Positions 36,501 through 50,200 of a stretch of 64,000 nt of DNA are shown piece by piece. How positions within the stretch are numbered: the first letter of the stretch is position 1; the number at the start of each line of letters is the position of its first letter. Source of the DNA: Nemertoderma westbladi (lineage: Eukaryota > Xenacoelomorpha > Nemertodermatida > Nemertodermatidae); contig JAUCBJ010009092.1 in assembly GCA_032718475.1 (NCBI GenBank), positions 184,337 through 248,336 on the forward strand, written 5' to 3'. The position numbers and the translations under genes are program-made. The notes under the pieces were generated by a model, which saw only the letters and a list, made by a program, of their open reading frames with translations, ran no database searches and had not been told where the DNA came from.

Positions 36501-39500
36501 AAACTGGTGAACAGCACTATAAACTGGTTAACAGCTCTACAAACTGGTGAACAGCTCTACAAACTGGTGAACAGCACTATAAACTGGTTAACAGCACAGC
36601 ACTACAAACTGGTGAACAGCACTATAAACTTGTGAACAGCACTACAAACTGGTGAACAGCACTACAAACTGGTGAACAGCACTACAAACTGGTGAACAGC
36701 ACTATAAACTGGTTAACAGCACAGCACTACAAACTGGTGAACAGCACTATAAACTTGTGAACAGCACTACAAACTGGTTAACAGCTCTACAAACTGGTGA
36801 ACAGCACTACAAACTGGTGAACAGCTCTACAAACTGGTGAACAGCACTACAAACTGGTGAACAGCACTACAAACTGGTGAACAGCACTACAAACTGGTGA
36901 ACAGCACTATAAACTTGTGAACAGCACTACAAACTTGTGAACAGCACTATAAACTGGTTAACAGCACAGCACTACAAACTGGTGAACAGCACTATAAACT
37001 TGTGAACAGCACTACAAACTGGTTAACAGCTCTACAAACTGGTGAACAACACTACAAACTGGTGAACAGCACTACAAACTGGTGAACAGCTCTACAAACT
37101 GGTGAACAGCACTACAAAATGGTGAACAGCACAACAAACTGGTGAACAGCACTACAAACTGGTGAACAGCACTACAAACTGGTGAACAGTACTACAAACT
37201 GGTGAACAGCACTACAAACTGGTGAACAACACTACAAACTGGTGAACAGCACTACAAACTGGTGAACAGCACTATAAACTTGTGAACAGCACTACAAACT
37301 GGTTAACAGCTCTACAAACTGGTGAACAGCACTATAAACTGGTTAACAGCGCTATAAACTGGTGAACAGCACTACAAACTGGTGAACAGCACTATAAACT
37401 TGTGAACAGCACTACAAACTGGTTAACAGCTCTACAAACTGGTGAACAGCACTATAAACTGGTTAACAGCACCACAAACTGGTGAACAACACTACAAACT
37501 GGTGAACAGCACTACAAACTGGTGAACAGCACTACAAACTGGTGAACAGCACTATAAACTGGTGAACAGCACTACAAACTGGTGAACAGCACTATAAACT
37601 TGTGAACAGCACTATAAACTGGTTAACAGCACTACAAACTGGTGAACAGCACTATAAACTGGTTAACAGCTCTACAAACTGGTGAACAGCTCTACAAACT
37701 GGTGAACAGCACTATAAACTGGTTAACAGCACAGCACTACAAACTGGTGAACAGCACTATAAACTTGTGAACAGCACTACAAACTGGTGAACAGCACTAC
37801 AAACTGGTGAACAGCACTACAAACTGGTGAACAGCTCTACAAACTGGTGAACAGCACTATAAACTGGTTAACAGCACAGCACTACAAACTGGTGAACAGC
37901 ACTATAAACTTGTGAACAGCACTACAAACTGGTTAACAGCTCTACAAACTGGTGAACAGCACTACAAACTGGTGAACAGCACTATAAACTTGTGAACAGC
38001 ACTACAAACTTGTGAACAGCACTACAAACTGGTGAACAGCACTATAAACTTGTGAACAGCACTACAAACTTGTGAACAGCACTATAAACTGGTTAACAGC
38101 ACAGCACTACAAACTGGTGAACAGCACTATAAACTTGTGAACAGCACTACAAACTGGTTAACAGCTCTACAAACTGGTGAACAACACTACAAACTGGTGA
38201 ACAGCACTACAAACTGGTGAACAGCTCTACAAACTGGTGAACAGCACTATAAACTGGTTAACAGCACAGCACTACAAACTGGTGAACAGCACTATAAACT
38301 TGTGAACAGCACTACAAACTGGTTAACAGCTCTACAAACTGGCGAACAGCACTACAAAATGGTGAACAGCACTACAAACTGGTGAACAGCACTACAAACT
38401 GGTGAACAGCACTACAAACTGGTGAACAGCACTACAAACTGGTGAACAGCACTACAAACTGGTGAACAGTACTACAAACTGGTGAACAGCACTACAAACT
38501 GGTGAACAGCACTACAAACTGGTGAACAGTACTACAAACTGGTGAACAGCACTACAAACTGGTGAACAACACTACAAACTGGTGAACAGCACTACAAACT
38601 GGTGAACAGCTCTACAAACTGGTGAACAGCTCTACAAACTGGTGAACAGCACTACAAAATGGTGAACAGCACTACAAACTGGTGAACAGCACTACAAACT
38701 GGTGAACAGCACTACAAACTGGTGAACAGTACTACAAACTGGTGAACAGCACTACAAACTGGTGAACAACACTACAAACTGGTGAACAGCACTACAAACT
38801 GGTGAACAGCACTATAAACTTGTGAACAGCACTACAAACTGGTTAACAGCTCTACAAACTGGTGAACAGCACTATAAACTGGTTAACAGCGCTATAAACT
38901 GGTGAACAGCACTACAAACTGGTGAACAGCACTATAAACTTGTGAACAGCACTACAAACTGGTTAACAGCTCTACAAACTGGTGAACAGCACTATAAACT
39001 GGTTAACAGCACTACAAACTGGTGAACAACACTACAAACTGGTGAACAGCACTACAAACTGGTGAACAGCACTATAAACTGGTGAACAGCACTATAAACT
39101 GGTGAACAGCACTACAAACTGGTGAACAGCACTATAAACTTGTGAACAGCACTACAAACTGGTTAACAGCTCTACAAACTGGTGAACAGCACTATAAACT
39201 GGTTAACAGCACTATAAACTGGTGAACAGCACTACAAACTTGTGAACAGCACTACAAACTGGTTAACAGCTCTACAAACTGGTGAACAGCACTATAAACT
39301 GGTTAACAGCACTATAAACTGGTTAACAGCACAGCACTACAAACTGGTGAACAGCACTATAAACTTGTGAACAGCACTACAAACTGGTTAACAGCTCTAC
39401 AAACTGGTGAACAGCACTACAAACTGGTGAACAGCACTACAAACTGGTGAACAGCACTACAAACTGGTTAACAGCACTACAAACTTGTGAACAGCACTAC

Positions 39501-42500
39501 AAACTGGTTAACAGCACTACAAACTGGTGAACAGAACTACAAACTGGTGAACAGCACTACAAACTGGTGAACAGCACTACAAACTGGTGAACAGCACTAC
39601 AAACTGGTGAACAGCTCTACAAACTGGTGAACAGCACTATAAACTGGTTAACAGCACAGCACTACAAACTGGTGAACAGCACTATAAACTGGTGAACAGC
39701 ACTATAAACTGGTTAACAGCACTACAAACTGGTGAACAGCACTACAAACTGGTGAACAGCACTACAAACTGGTGAACAGCACTACAAACTGGTGAACAGC
39801 ACTACAAACTGGTGAACAACACTACAAACTGGTGAACAGCTCTACAAACTGGTGAACAGCACTATAAACTGGTTAACAGCACTATAAACTGGTTAACAGC
39901 ACAGCACTACAAACTGGTGAACAGCACTATAAACTTGTGAACAGCACTACAAACTGGTTAACAGCTCTACAAACTGTTTAACAGCTCTACAAACTGGTGA
40001 ACAGCACTATAAACTGGTTAACAGCACTATAAACTGGTTAACAGCACAGCACTACAAACTGGTGAACAGCACTATAAACTTGTGAACAGCACTACAAACT
40101 GGTTAACAGCACTATAAACTGGTGAACAGCACTACAAACTTGTGAACAGCACTACAAACTGGTTAACAGCTCTACAAACTGGTTAACAGCTCTACAAACT
40201 GGTGAACAGCACTATAAACTGGTTAACAGCACTATAAACTGGTTAACAGCACAGCACTACAAACTGGTGAACAGCACTATAAACTTGTGAACAGCACTAC
40301 AAACTGGTTAACAGCACTATAAACTGGTGAACAGCACTACAAACTTGTGAACAGCACTACAAACTGGTTAACAGCTCTACAAACTGGTTAACAGCTCTAC
40401 AAACTGGTGAACAGCACTATAAACTGGTTAACAGCACTATAAACTGGTTAACAGCACAGCACTACAAACTGGTGAACAGCACTACAAACTGGTGAACAGC
40501 ACTACAAACTGGTTAACAGCTCTACAAACTGGTGAACAGCACTATAAACTGGTGAACAGCACTACAAACTGGTGAACAGCACTACAAACTTGTGAACAGC
40601 ACTACAAACTGGTGAACAGCACTACAAACTGGTGAACAGCACTACAAACTGGTTAACAGCACAGCACTACAAACTGGTGAACAGAACTACAAACTGGTGA
40701 ACAGCACTACAAACTGGTGAACAGCACTACAAACTGGTGAACAGCACTACAAACTGGTGAACAGCTCTACAAACTGGTGAACAGCACTATAAACTGGTTA
40801 ACAGCACAGCACTACAAACTGGTGAACAGCACTATAAACTGGTGAACAGCACTATAAACTGGTTAACAGCACTACAAACTGGTGAACAGCACTATAAACT
40901 GGTGAACAGCTCTACAAACTGGTGAACAGCACTACAAACTGGTGAACAGCACTACAAACTGGTTAACAGCACTACAAACTGGTGAACAGAACTACAAACT
41001 GGTGAACAGCACTACAAACTGGTGAACAGCACTACAAACTGGTGAACAGCACTACAAACTGGTGAACAGCTCTACAAACTGGTGAACAGCACTATAAACT
41101 GGTTAACAGCACAGCACTACAAACTGGTGAACAGCACTATAAACTGGTGAACAGCACTATAAACTGGTTAACAGCACTACAAACTGGTGAACAGCACTAT
41201 AAACTGGTGAACAGCTCTACAAACTGGTGAACAGCTCTACAAACTTGTGAACAGCACTACAAACTGGTGAACAGCACTACAAACTGGTGAACAACACTAC
41301 AAACTGGTGAACAGCACTACAAACTGGTTAACAGCACTACAAACTGGTGAACAGCACTACAAACTGGTGAACAGCACTACAAACTGGTGAACAGCACTAT
41401 AAACTGGTTAACAGCACAGCACTACAAACTGGTGAACAGCACTATAAACTGGTTAACAGCACAGCACTACAAACTGGTGAACAACACTACAAACTGGTGA
41501 ACAGCACTACAAACTGGTGAACAGCACTACAAACTGGTGAACAGCACTACAAACTGGTGAACAGCACTATAAACTGGTTAACAGCACTACAAACTGGTTA
41601 ACAGCACTACAAACTGGTGAACAGCACTACAAACTGGTGAACAGCACTACAAACTGGTGAACAGCACTATAAACTGGTTAACAGCACAGCACTACAAACT
41701 GGTGAACAACACTACAAACTGGTGAACAGCACTACAAACTGGTGAACAGCACTACAAACTGGTGAACAGCACTACAAACTGGTGAACAGCACTATAAACT
41801 GGTTAACAGCACTACAAACTGGTTAACAGCACTACAAACTGGTGAACAGCACTACAAACTGGTGAACAGCTCTACAAACTGGTGAACAGCACTATAAACT
41901 GGTTAACAGCACAGCACTACAAACTGGTGAACAGCACTACAAACTGGTGAACAGCACTACAAACTGGTGAACAGCACTATAAACTGGTGAACAGCACTAC
42001 AAACTGGTGAACAGCACTACAAACTGGCGAACAACACTACAAACTGGTGAACAGCACTACAAACTGGTGAACAGCACTACAAACTGGTGAACAGCACTAC
42101 AAACTGGTGAACAGCACTATAAACTGGTGAACAGCACTACAAACTGGTGAACAGCACTACAAACTGGTGAACAGCACTACAAACTGGTGAACAGCACTAT
42201 AAACTGGTGAACAGCACTACAAACTGGTGAACAGCACTACAAACTGGCGAACAACACTACAAACTGGTGAACAGCACTACAAACTGGTGAACAGCACTAC
42301 AAACTGGTGAACAGCACTATAAACTGGTGAACAGCTCTACAAACTGGTGAACAGCACTACAAACTGGTGAACAGCACTACAAACTGGTGAACAACACTAC
42401 AAACTGGTGAACAGCACTACAAACTGGTTAACAGCACTACAAACTGGTGAACAGCACTACAAACTGGTGAACAGCACTACAAACTGGTGAACAGCACTAT

Positions 42501-42859
42501 AAACTGGTTAACAGCACAGTACTACAAACTGGTGAACAGCACTATAAACTGGTTAACAGCACAGCACTACAAACTGGTGAACAACACTACAAACTGGTGA
42601 ACAGCACTACAAACTGGTGAACAGCACTACAAACTGGTGAACAGCACTACAAACTGGTGAACAGCACTATAAACTGGTTAACAGCACTACAAATTGGTTA
42701 ACAGCACTACAAACTGGTTAACAGCACTACAAACTGGTGAACACCACTACAAACTTGTGAACAGCACTACAAACTGGTGAACAGCACTACAAACTGGTGA
42801 ACAGCACTACAAACTGGTTAACAGCACTATAAACTGGTGAATAGCACTACAAACTTGTG
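33512..42859. repeat. 9.3-kb array of a 20-bp unit
   Basis: About 465 units of CACTACAAACTGGTGAACAG. Common variants are CACTATAAACTGGTTAACAG, CTCTACAAACTGGTGAACAG and CACTATAAACTTGTGAACAG. A 5-bp CACAG insertion gives 25-bp units, nearly always after a TTAACAG variant. Ordered runs of variants recur at irregular distances; the start CACAGCACTAC followed by GAACAGAACTAC is found near 33776, 34361, 34851 and 35361. That marks higher-order duplication. The unit has stops in several frames, so there is no coding potential. It ends about 300 bp before MIOX exon 1. Confidence 0.97.
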
Positions 42860-43089
42860 CCATTCACATTTCAGCTTAAAGTAAAGTTAATAAACGGGTT
42901 CCGACCGTTCCGTATATATTTTGTAATGTATGCGTATGCAGAGCGCGGTTGCATTTGTTATACAATTACATTATTTTAAACAGCTAATTTACTTCAGTCC
43001 GTAAATCGTTCGAACGATCATTTGGGTCTTCACTCTAACCGTCAAACTGACGTTAATTAGGCCAACGTTTGGACCAATTTTGCTCTAAT

Positions 43090-43097
43090 TATAAAAA
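43090..43097 (+). promoter_or_regulatory. Possible TATA box of MIOX
   Basis: TATAAAAA lies 58 bp upstream of the chosen MIOX start codon, in the short unique gap between the 20-bp array and exon 1. Spacing would give a very short 5' UTR. The surrounding DNA is AT-rich, so a chance match is possible. Confidence 0.3.
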
Positions 43098-43154
43098 TAA
43101 AATTAGAACTGAAAATTACTTTATTTTGTAAATTGATCGCAATTGTTTGTAAAT

Positions 43155-43424
43155 ATGAAAGTTCTTACGTCTGTTTATATGCCGGACCCCAGTGAACTTT
43201 ACAGACCAATTGTTAACGAGGAAGAAGTGACTGGAGAGTCTAAGGATGAATTCCGCCAGTACGAGGAGAATTCCAGTAATGATTGGTTGAGGGTCGTAAA
43301 ACGGACCTACTACACAATGCACACTAATCAGACGGTAGACTTTGTTAAGTCAATGAGGGAGAAATACGGGATGTTAAACCACTCGAAGCTGACTGTAATG
43401 GAAGCTCTTGAGGAACTCAACAAG
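43155..43424 (+). CDS. MIOX: Inositol oxygenase, exon 1 (codons 1-90)
   Basis: Inositol oxygenase is a cytosolic non-heme diiron enzyme that cleaves myo-inositol with O2 to D-glucuronate, the first step of inositol catabolism. Exon 1 encodes MKVLTSVYMPDPSELYRP through MHTNQTVDFVKSM to LTVMEALEELNK, matching the family N-terminus. The ATG at 43155 is the first in frame and matches the mammalian MKVT start. The exon ends at AACAAG|GTAAAA (donor after 43424, phase 0) and joins exon 2 at 51798 with the expected VDESDPDV. The joined product is 300 residues; human MIOX has 285. The 8373-bp intron carries an antisense LINE, a foldback element and a 3.8-kb minisatellite. Vertebrate MIOX has about ten exons, so this gene has lost or never had most introns. 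Confidence 0.92.
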
Positions 43425-43679
43425 GTAAAATGTCGAAAAATAAATATTGAAATTTTGACCTAGTTGGTTGTTTTTTTTTGTTAAAACTATGCTTATTTAT
43501 TACACAGTAACAGTTCTATTAACAGCAACGTACTGTAGATATTGCACGTCATATGGGATCAATTTCATTCCGCCAGATGGATCTGATAGCATTTAGTGGG
43601 AAACATTGAAGTTTATCAACTTTTCAATGATTTGTATTTTAATTCAATGGATTTAATTAACATTTATGGTATTACTACT
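43425..43679. other. Start of MIOX intron 1
   Basis: Unique AT-rich intronic DNA with a T9 run. No feature is seen besides the splice donor at its left edge. Confidence 0.5.
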
Positions 43680-46600
43680 ACTACTAGGATCGGCATGCTG
43701 CATTGCAGCTGCATTTTTAAGAATGCTGTGCCCGCTTGTCGACAAAATTGCGCCGCCAGAACACCCTATCACCCATGACATTTGCTAGATCATCCGCGTC
43801 TTCAAGGCCAGTGTCCTTTAAGATGCGTCTCAAGAAAGTCATGGGCTGTCCACCATGCTTATTCACTCCATGAGGCTGCAAAGTACAAGATTATGCACTG
43901 GCTGGTCCTCACGGCGAAATCAATATCCTGCAAAGCGGAGGCGACTTTGTTCTAGTGTCAAGCTTGGGGGAACCAATGAGACACCTCCAATGTTATATAG
44001 TGTCTGGTTGGAGATGTGTGCATTTTACTTGACACAATGAACCCGGCGTAGCATTCTTGTGAATGTGCCATCCAGAGATTTGGTGTCCTCAGCAGTTAGA
44101 GCCCAGCATGGACTCCCATAGAGGCGTACTGGAACTCTAAATAATCGGACCTTAAGTTCCCGATTAATTCTCGGTGACTTCCAAATCCTGGAAAGCCTAT
44201 TCAAGGCTGCCCATGCCTTTCCCTTACGTATTCGAAGGTCCTCACCTGACTTCCGGATCCATGATCCCAGGTAACAGAAGTCGTCCACATGCTCAAGCAT
44301 ACCATCCTTTGAGTTTATGCTCATCCTATCAGAGACTTGCTGATGACTTTCAAAGTTAACTGTCAAAACTTTGGTCTTTCTGGAGTTAATAAAAAGACCA
44401 ACACTAGAAGCAGCATGTTCTAATGAGCTGAGGAGCCGTTGGGCTCCCTCTAGTGATTCTGAGAGTACTCCTAAGTCATCAGCAAAGTCTAGATCAGTTA
44501 GGTACTTGGCAGGATTTCCTCGACTTCTGGAGCCAGTAGGTGGAGTTATCATCACTCCATCATCATTATGATGATCTAAGGACATGCGTAGAACATAGTC
44601 AACCACAATTATGAACAAGAATGGTGCAAGTGTGTCTCCCTGGAGGACGCCCCATAACATTTCAAATGGTTCTGTGTCACCGTCAACAGTAGACACAAAT
44701 GTTGTCGAACCATCGTATACTGATCTGATTGCTGCAATAATTTCATCAGGAATCCCATATAATGAAAGTATGATGAACATAAGTGAGCGAGAGACTGAAT
44801 CAAAGGCCTTGAAGAAGTCAACAAAGATAACAGCCAGATGCCTGTCTTTCTTTTTTGATAACTCTTAAATTATCCTTCTAAGTGACAAAATGGGCTCCAT
44901 GGTCCCACGACCTTTACGGAACCCATTCTGATTTCCACGTAGCAGTCTCTCAATGGGATCCCTGATGCGATTTAATATAATTCTATTGTATAGCTTTGCA
45001 GCAATCGAAATCAATGAGATTTCCCGAAAAGAACCATATAGTGTTAGGTTGCTCTTATTGGGAACTGGCACCAACTTATTTGTTTTTATTTCTTGTGAGA
45101 CTCTTGTTGTTCAGTACATGTCTACTATGATGGGATAGATAGCTTTAAACACTCAGGTATTTTAAAGACCTCAGGGGGAACACCACTAACTCCACTGGCA
45201 CGATTGGTCTTAATGCTCTTTGCAGCAGCTTTCACTTCCGCAAAGGAGATATCGCCAATGCGAATATCTGGGTGTACAGTAGGGCGGTGCGTTTTTTACT
45301 TTTTTTCGATTTCATTGTTCTACCGGTGCACAAAAGTTGCCAAATGGTACAAAAATAAAGCAAAAAAAATTTCTTTAAATTTCGTCTATATCTTCACGGA
45401 TCCCAAGAGGGTTGAAATTTTGTGCCATTGCGATGCACCATAATGAAATTTATAACAATATAACACATTGATGAAAGATCAATGACTCAAAAAAGAACTT
45501 CCTGCATGCATCAAATGTCATCAAGTGGGTCCAAACTTAGTTAGATACCAAAATTTTAATTTTTGGATCAAGGGAAGTTGTGCCACAGGCACATGACCAG
45601 AACCTACTCTTTGGCGCAAGTGATGATTATTCTCAATTTTGGTGATGGACAACTTTTAGTTCTCCTACGGCATTATTATTATGCTCATTAGAACCGCAAT
45701 GACCGACTTAGTGGGGGTAGACACCATCAAAACAAGCATAGAGCAAATAGTTCTTGAGATATTACAGAAAATGTTAAGTGCGGCACAAGTCTACACTACC
45801 GCCTTGATGCGATATGGACAAATACACAAAAATGTTACTTCTAATTATCTTAAGGCATCAAAAATATACACATCACTGCAACAAATTGATTTAGTTTATA
45901 CAGAGACCTTCAAAATTAAAGAATAGTACATAATTCACTATAGATTTTGTACAAAATGTGTGGAATGGGTCAACTCAATATCAAGTAGTAATTGGTGGAC
46001 GTAGTCTTGACATTTTGTAAAATAACTCAAGAACTAATGACTCTACTCTTATTTTGAAGGTGTCTTCACCCACTATATCGATCATTTCTGTGATGTGTCT
46101 ATTTTTTGATTCCTTGAGATAATTCAAAATATCATTTATTGTGTATTTGTCCATATCACATCAAGGCGGTAATATAGACTTGTGCCGTACTTCATATTTT
46201 CTGCGATATCTCAAGAACTATTCGCTCTACGTTTGTTTTGAAGGTGTCTACCCCCACTAAATCGGCCATTGCGGTTCTAATGAGCATAATATGAATGCAG
46301 TAGGAGAATTCAAAGTTGGCCATCGCGAAAATTGAGAATAATCATCATTTGTGCCAAATGGTAGGTTCTGGCCATGTGCCTGTGGCACTAGTTCCCTTGA
46401 CCCGAAAGTTAAAATTTTGGTATCTAACTAAGTTTGGACCCATTTGATGACATTTGATGCATGCAGGAAGTTCTTTTTTGAGTCAATGATCTTTCATCAA
46501 TGTGTTATATTGTTATACATTTCATTATGGTGCATCGCAATGGCACAAAATTTCAACCCTCTTGGGATCCGTGAAGATATAGATGAAATTGAAGGAAATT

Positions 46601-47120
46601 TTTTTTGCCTTATTTTTTTACCATTTGGCAACTTTTGTGCACCGGTAGAACAATGAAATCGAAAAAAAGTAAAAAACGCACCGCCCTAGTGTACAGACTC
46701 AGACACTTTTACTTCTATAAAGTTATCAGGCAATACCCTGTCATTATTGAGGAGCTTTTCAAAGTGGGCCTTCCAACCATTGAGGCGATCGGCTGGTGAT
46801 TCAGCCTTAACCTTGGTGGTTGGTTGGCTTTTCCGCCCAGTAAGCAAATTGATCGATTTCCATGCCTGGGATGATTGCCTGCTGTCGTCAGCATCATTAA
46901 TGGCATCAACCTGTTGGTTTATTAGCTCCTGTAGATGAACAGAGTACTGCCTGTTCAGGGACCTAGATGCAGCCTTAACTGCATTCTTGGCCGCTGTAGT
47001 CTGTTTGAGTCAGGACTCTTTCTGCGCATTGTAGAGGTCATTTCGGCACTTCTGAATTTTGTTGTCAGTTTGTGGAATTGCGATGTGTTAAAATTCCAAA
47101 ATCAACGTCAAATCTGAATT
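43680..47120 (-). mobile_element. Degenerate LINE (reverse transcriptase) antisense in MIOX intron, split by another element
   Basis: On the minus strand the reverse-transcriptase domain of an endonuclease-type non-LTR element is readable: LVPVPNK and SFREISLISIAAKLYNRII, then GNQNGFRKGRGT (44865-45074), then FVDFFKAFDS, GVLQGDTLAPFLF, the catalytic LDFADD and the C-terminal FTRMLRRV (44025-44780). One in-frame TAA at 44865 separates the two parts without a frameshift, and further breaks occur near 45110-45140 and downstream of 44025. The region before the RT domain (46697-47050) reads through the site of the nested foldback once that is left out. No endonuclease domain is seen, so the copy is 5' truncated. 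The element is inactive and its limits are approximate. Confidence 0.8.
45280..46688. mobile_element. 1.4-kb palindromic hAT-like foldback element with 8-bp target duplication
   Basis: The ends are inverted copies starting TAGGGCGGTGCG, and the inversion continues inward for about 700 bp per arm, so the element is essentially one long imperfect palindrome centred near 45985. An 8-bp duplication, GTGTACAG, flanks it at 45272-45279 and 46689-46696. An 8-bp duplication and YARGG-type termini are the marks of hAT elements. No transposase is encoded. Leaving the element out restores the LINE reading frame across the site, which shows that it jumped into the LINE. Arms differ by scattered substitutions and small indels, so the insertion is not recent. 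Confidence 0.85.
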
Positions 47121-47227
47121 ACCAATGACAGACCACGACTTCCGATTTCAGCTAAAAGCCGTCTTTTTCAATATTATTCAATTTTTTACAGGCAAACAAC
47201 TGAAAAACCCCAATTGTGTTTGTTATA

Positions 47228-50200
47228 GTTAACAGACTGAACACATAGTGGCACTGGTAACAAAAAGGTTAATTGAGTCTATTTGTTAACAGACTGAACA
47301 CAGTGGCACTGGTAACGAAAAGGTTAATTGAGTTTATTTGTTAACAGACTGAATACAGTGGCACTGGTAACAAAAAGGTTAATTGGGTTTATTTGTTAAC
47401 AGACTGAACACAGTGGCACTGGTAACAAAAAGGTTAAGTGAGTTTATTTGTTAACAGACTGAACACATAGTGGCACTGGTAACAAAAAGGTTAATTGAGT
47501 TTATTTCTTAACAGACTGAACACATAGTAGTGGCACTGGTAACAAAAAGGTTAATTGGGTTTATTTATTAACAGACTGAACACATAGTGGCACTGGTAAC
47601 AAAAAGGTTAATTGGGTTTATTTGTTAACAGACTGAACACAGTGGCACTGGTAACAAAAAGGTGAATTGAGTTTATTTGTTAACAGACTGAACACATAGT
47701 GGCACTGGTAACAAAAAGGTTAATTGGGTTTATTTGTTAACAGACTGAACACATAGTGGCACTGGTAACAGAAAGGTTAAGTGAGTTTATTTGTTAACAG
47801 ACTGAACACATAGTGGCACTGGTAACAAAAATGTTAATTGGGTTTATTTGTTAACAGACTGAACACAGTGGCACTGGTAACAAAAAGGTTAAGTGAGTTT
47901 ATTTGTTAACAGACTGAACACATAGTGGCACTGGTAACAAAAAGGTTAATTGGGTTTATTTGTTAACAGACTGAACACATAGTGGCACTGGTAACAAAAA
48001 GGTTAATTGGGTTTATTTGTTAACAGACTGAACACATAGTGGCACTGGTAACAAAAAGGTTAATTGGGTTTATTTGTTAACAGACTGAACACAGTGGCAC
48101 TGGTAACAAAAAGGTTAAGTGAGTTTATTTGTTAACAGACTGAACACATAGTGGCACTGGTAACAAAAAGGTTAATTGGGTTTATTTGTTAACAGACTGA
48201 ACACATAGTGGCACTGGTAACAAAAAGGTTAATTGGGTTTATTTGTTAACAGACTGAACACATAGTGGCACTGGTAACAGAAAGGTTAAGTGAGTTTATT
48301 TGTTAACAGACTGAACACATAGTGGCACTGGTAACAAAAAGGTTAATTGGGTTTATTTGTTAACAGACTGAACACATAGTGGCACTGGTAACAAAAAGGT
48401 CAATTGGGTTTATTTATTAACAGACTGAACACATAGTGGCACTGGTAACAAAAAGGTTAATTGGGTTTATTTGTTAACAGACTGAACACATAGTGGCACT
48501 GGTAACAAAAAGGTTAATTGGGTTTATTTGTTAACAGGCTAAACACATAGTGGCACTGGTAACAAACAGGTTAATTGGGTTTATTTCTTAACACAGACTG
48601 AACACAGTGGCACTGGTAACAAAAAGGTTAATTGGGTTTATTTGTTAACAGACTGAACACAGTGGCACTGGTGACAAAAAGGTTAAGTGAGTTTATTTGT
48701 TAACAGACTGAACACATAGTGGCACTGGTAACAAAAAGGTTAATTGGGTTTATTTGTTAACAGACTGAACACAGTGGCACTGGTGACAAAAAGGTTAAGT
48801 GAGTTTATTTGTTAACAGACTGAACACAGTGGCACTAGTAACAAAAAGGTTAATTGGGTTTATTTGTTAACAGACTGAACACATAGTGGCACTGGTAACG
48901 AAAAGGTTAATTGGGTTTATTTCTTAACACAGACTGAACACAGTGGCACTGGTAACAAAAAGGTTAATTGGGTTTATTTGTTAACAGACTGAACACAGTG
49001 GCACTGGTAACAAAAAGGTTAAGTGAGTTTATTTGTTAACAGACTGAACACTTAGTCGCACTGGTAACAAAAAGGTTAATTGGGTTTATTTGTTAACAGA
49101 CTGAACACAGTGGCACTGGTAACAAAAAGGTTAAGTGAGTTTATTTGTTAACAGACTGAACACTTAGTCGCACTGGTAACAAAAAGGTTAATTGGGTTTA
49201 TTTGTTAACAGACTGAACACATAGTGGCACTGGTAACAAAAAGGTTAATTGGGTTTATTTGTTAACAGACTGAACACAGTGGCACTAGTAACAAAAAGGT
49301 TAATTGGGTTTATTTGTTAACAGACTGAACACATAGTGGCACTGGTAACAGAAAGGTTAATTGGGTTTATTTGTTAACAGACTGAACACAGTGGCACTAG
49401 TAACAAAAAGGTTACTTGGGTTTATTTGTTAACAGACTGAACACATAGTGGCACTGGTAACAAAAAGGTTAATTGAGTTTATTTGTTAACAGACTGAACA
49501 CAGTGGCACTGGTAACAAAAAGGTTAATTGGGTTTATTTGTTAACAGACTGAACACAGTGGCACTAGTAACAAAAAGGTTACTTGGGTTTATTTGTTAAC
49601 AGACTGAACACATTGTGGCACTGGTAACAAAAAGGTTAATTGGGTTTATTTCTTAACACAGACTGAACACAGTGGCACTGGTAACAAAAAGGTTAATTGG
49701 GTTTATTTGTTAACAGACTTAACACAGTGGCACTGGTAACAAAAAGGTTAAGTGAGTTTATTTGTTAACAGACTGAACACTTAGTCGCACTGGTAACAAA
49801 AAGGTTAATTGGGTTTATTTGTTAACAGACTGAACACATAGTGGCACTGGTAACAAAAAGGTTAATTGGGTTTATTTGTTAACAGACTGAACACAGTGGC
49901 ACTAGTAACAAAAAGGTTAATTGGGTTTATTTGTTAACAGACTGAACACATAGTGGCACTGGTAACAGAAAGGTTAATTGGGTTTATTTGTTAACAGACT
50001 GAACACAGTGGCACTAGTAACAAAAAGGTTACTTGGGTTTATTTGTTAACAGACTGAACACATAGTGGCACTGGTAACAAAAAGGTTAATTGGGTTTATT
50101 TGTTAACAGACTGAACACATAGTGGCACTGGTAACAAACAGGTCAATTGGGTTTATTTATTAACAGACTGAACACATAGTGGCACTGGTAACAAAAAGGT

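Noticed and set aside
33512-42859. CRISPR-like array
   Set aside because: Units are directly adjacent without unique spacers, and the window is an animal genome.
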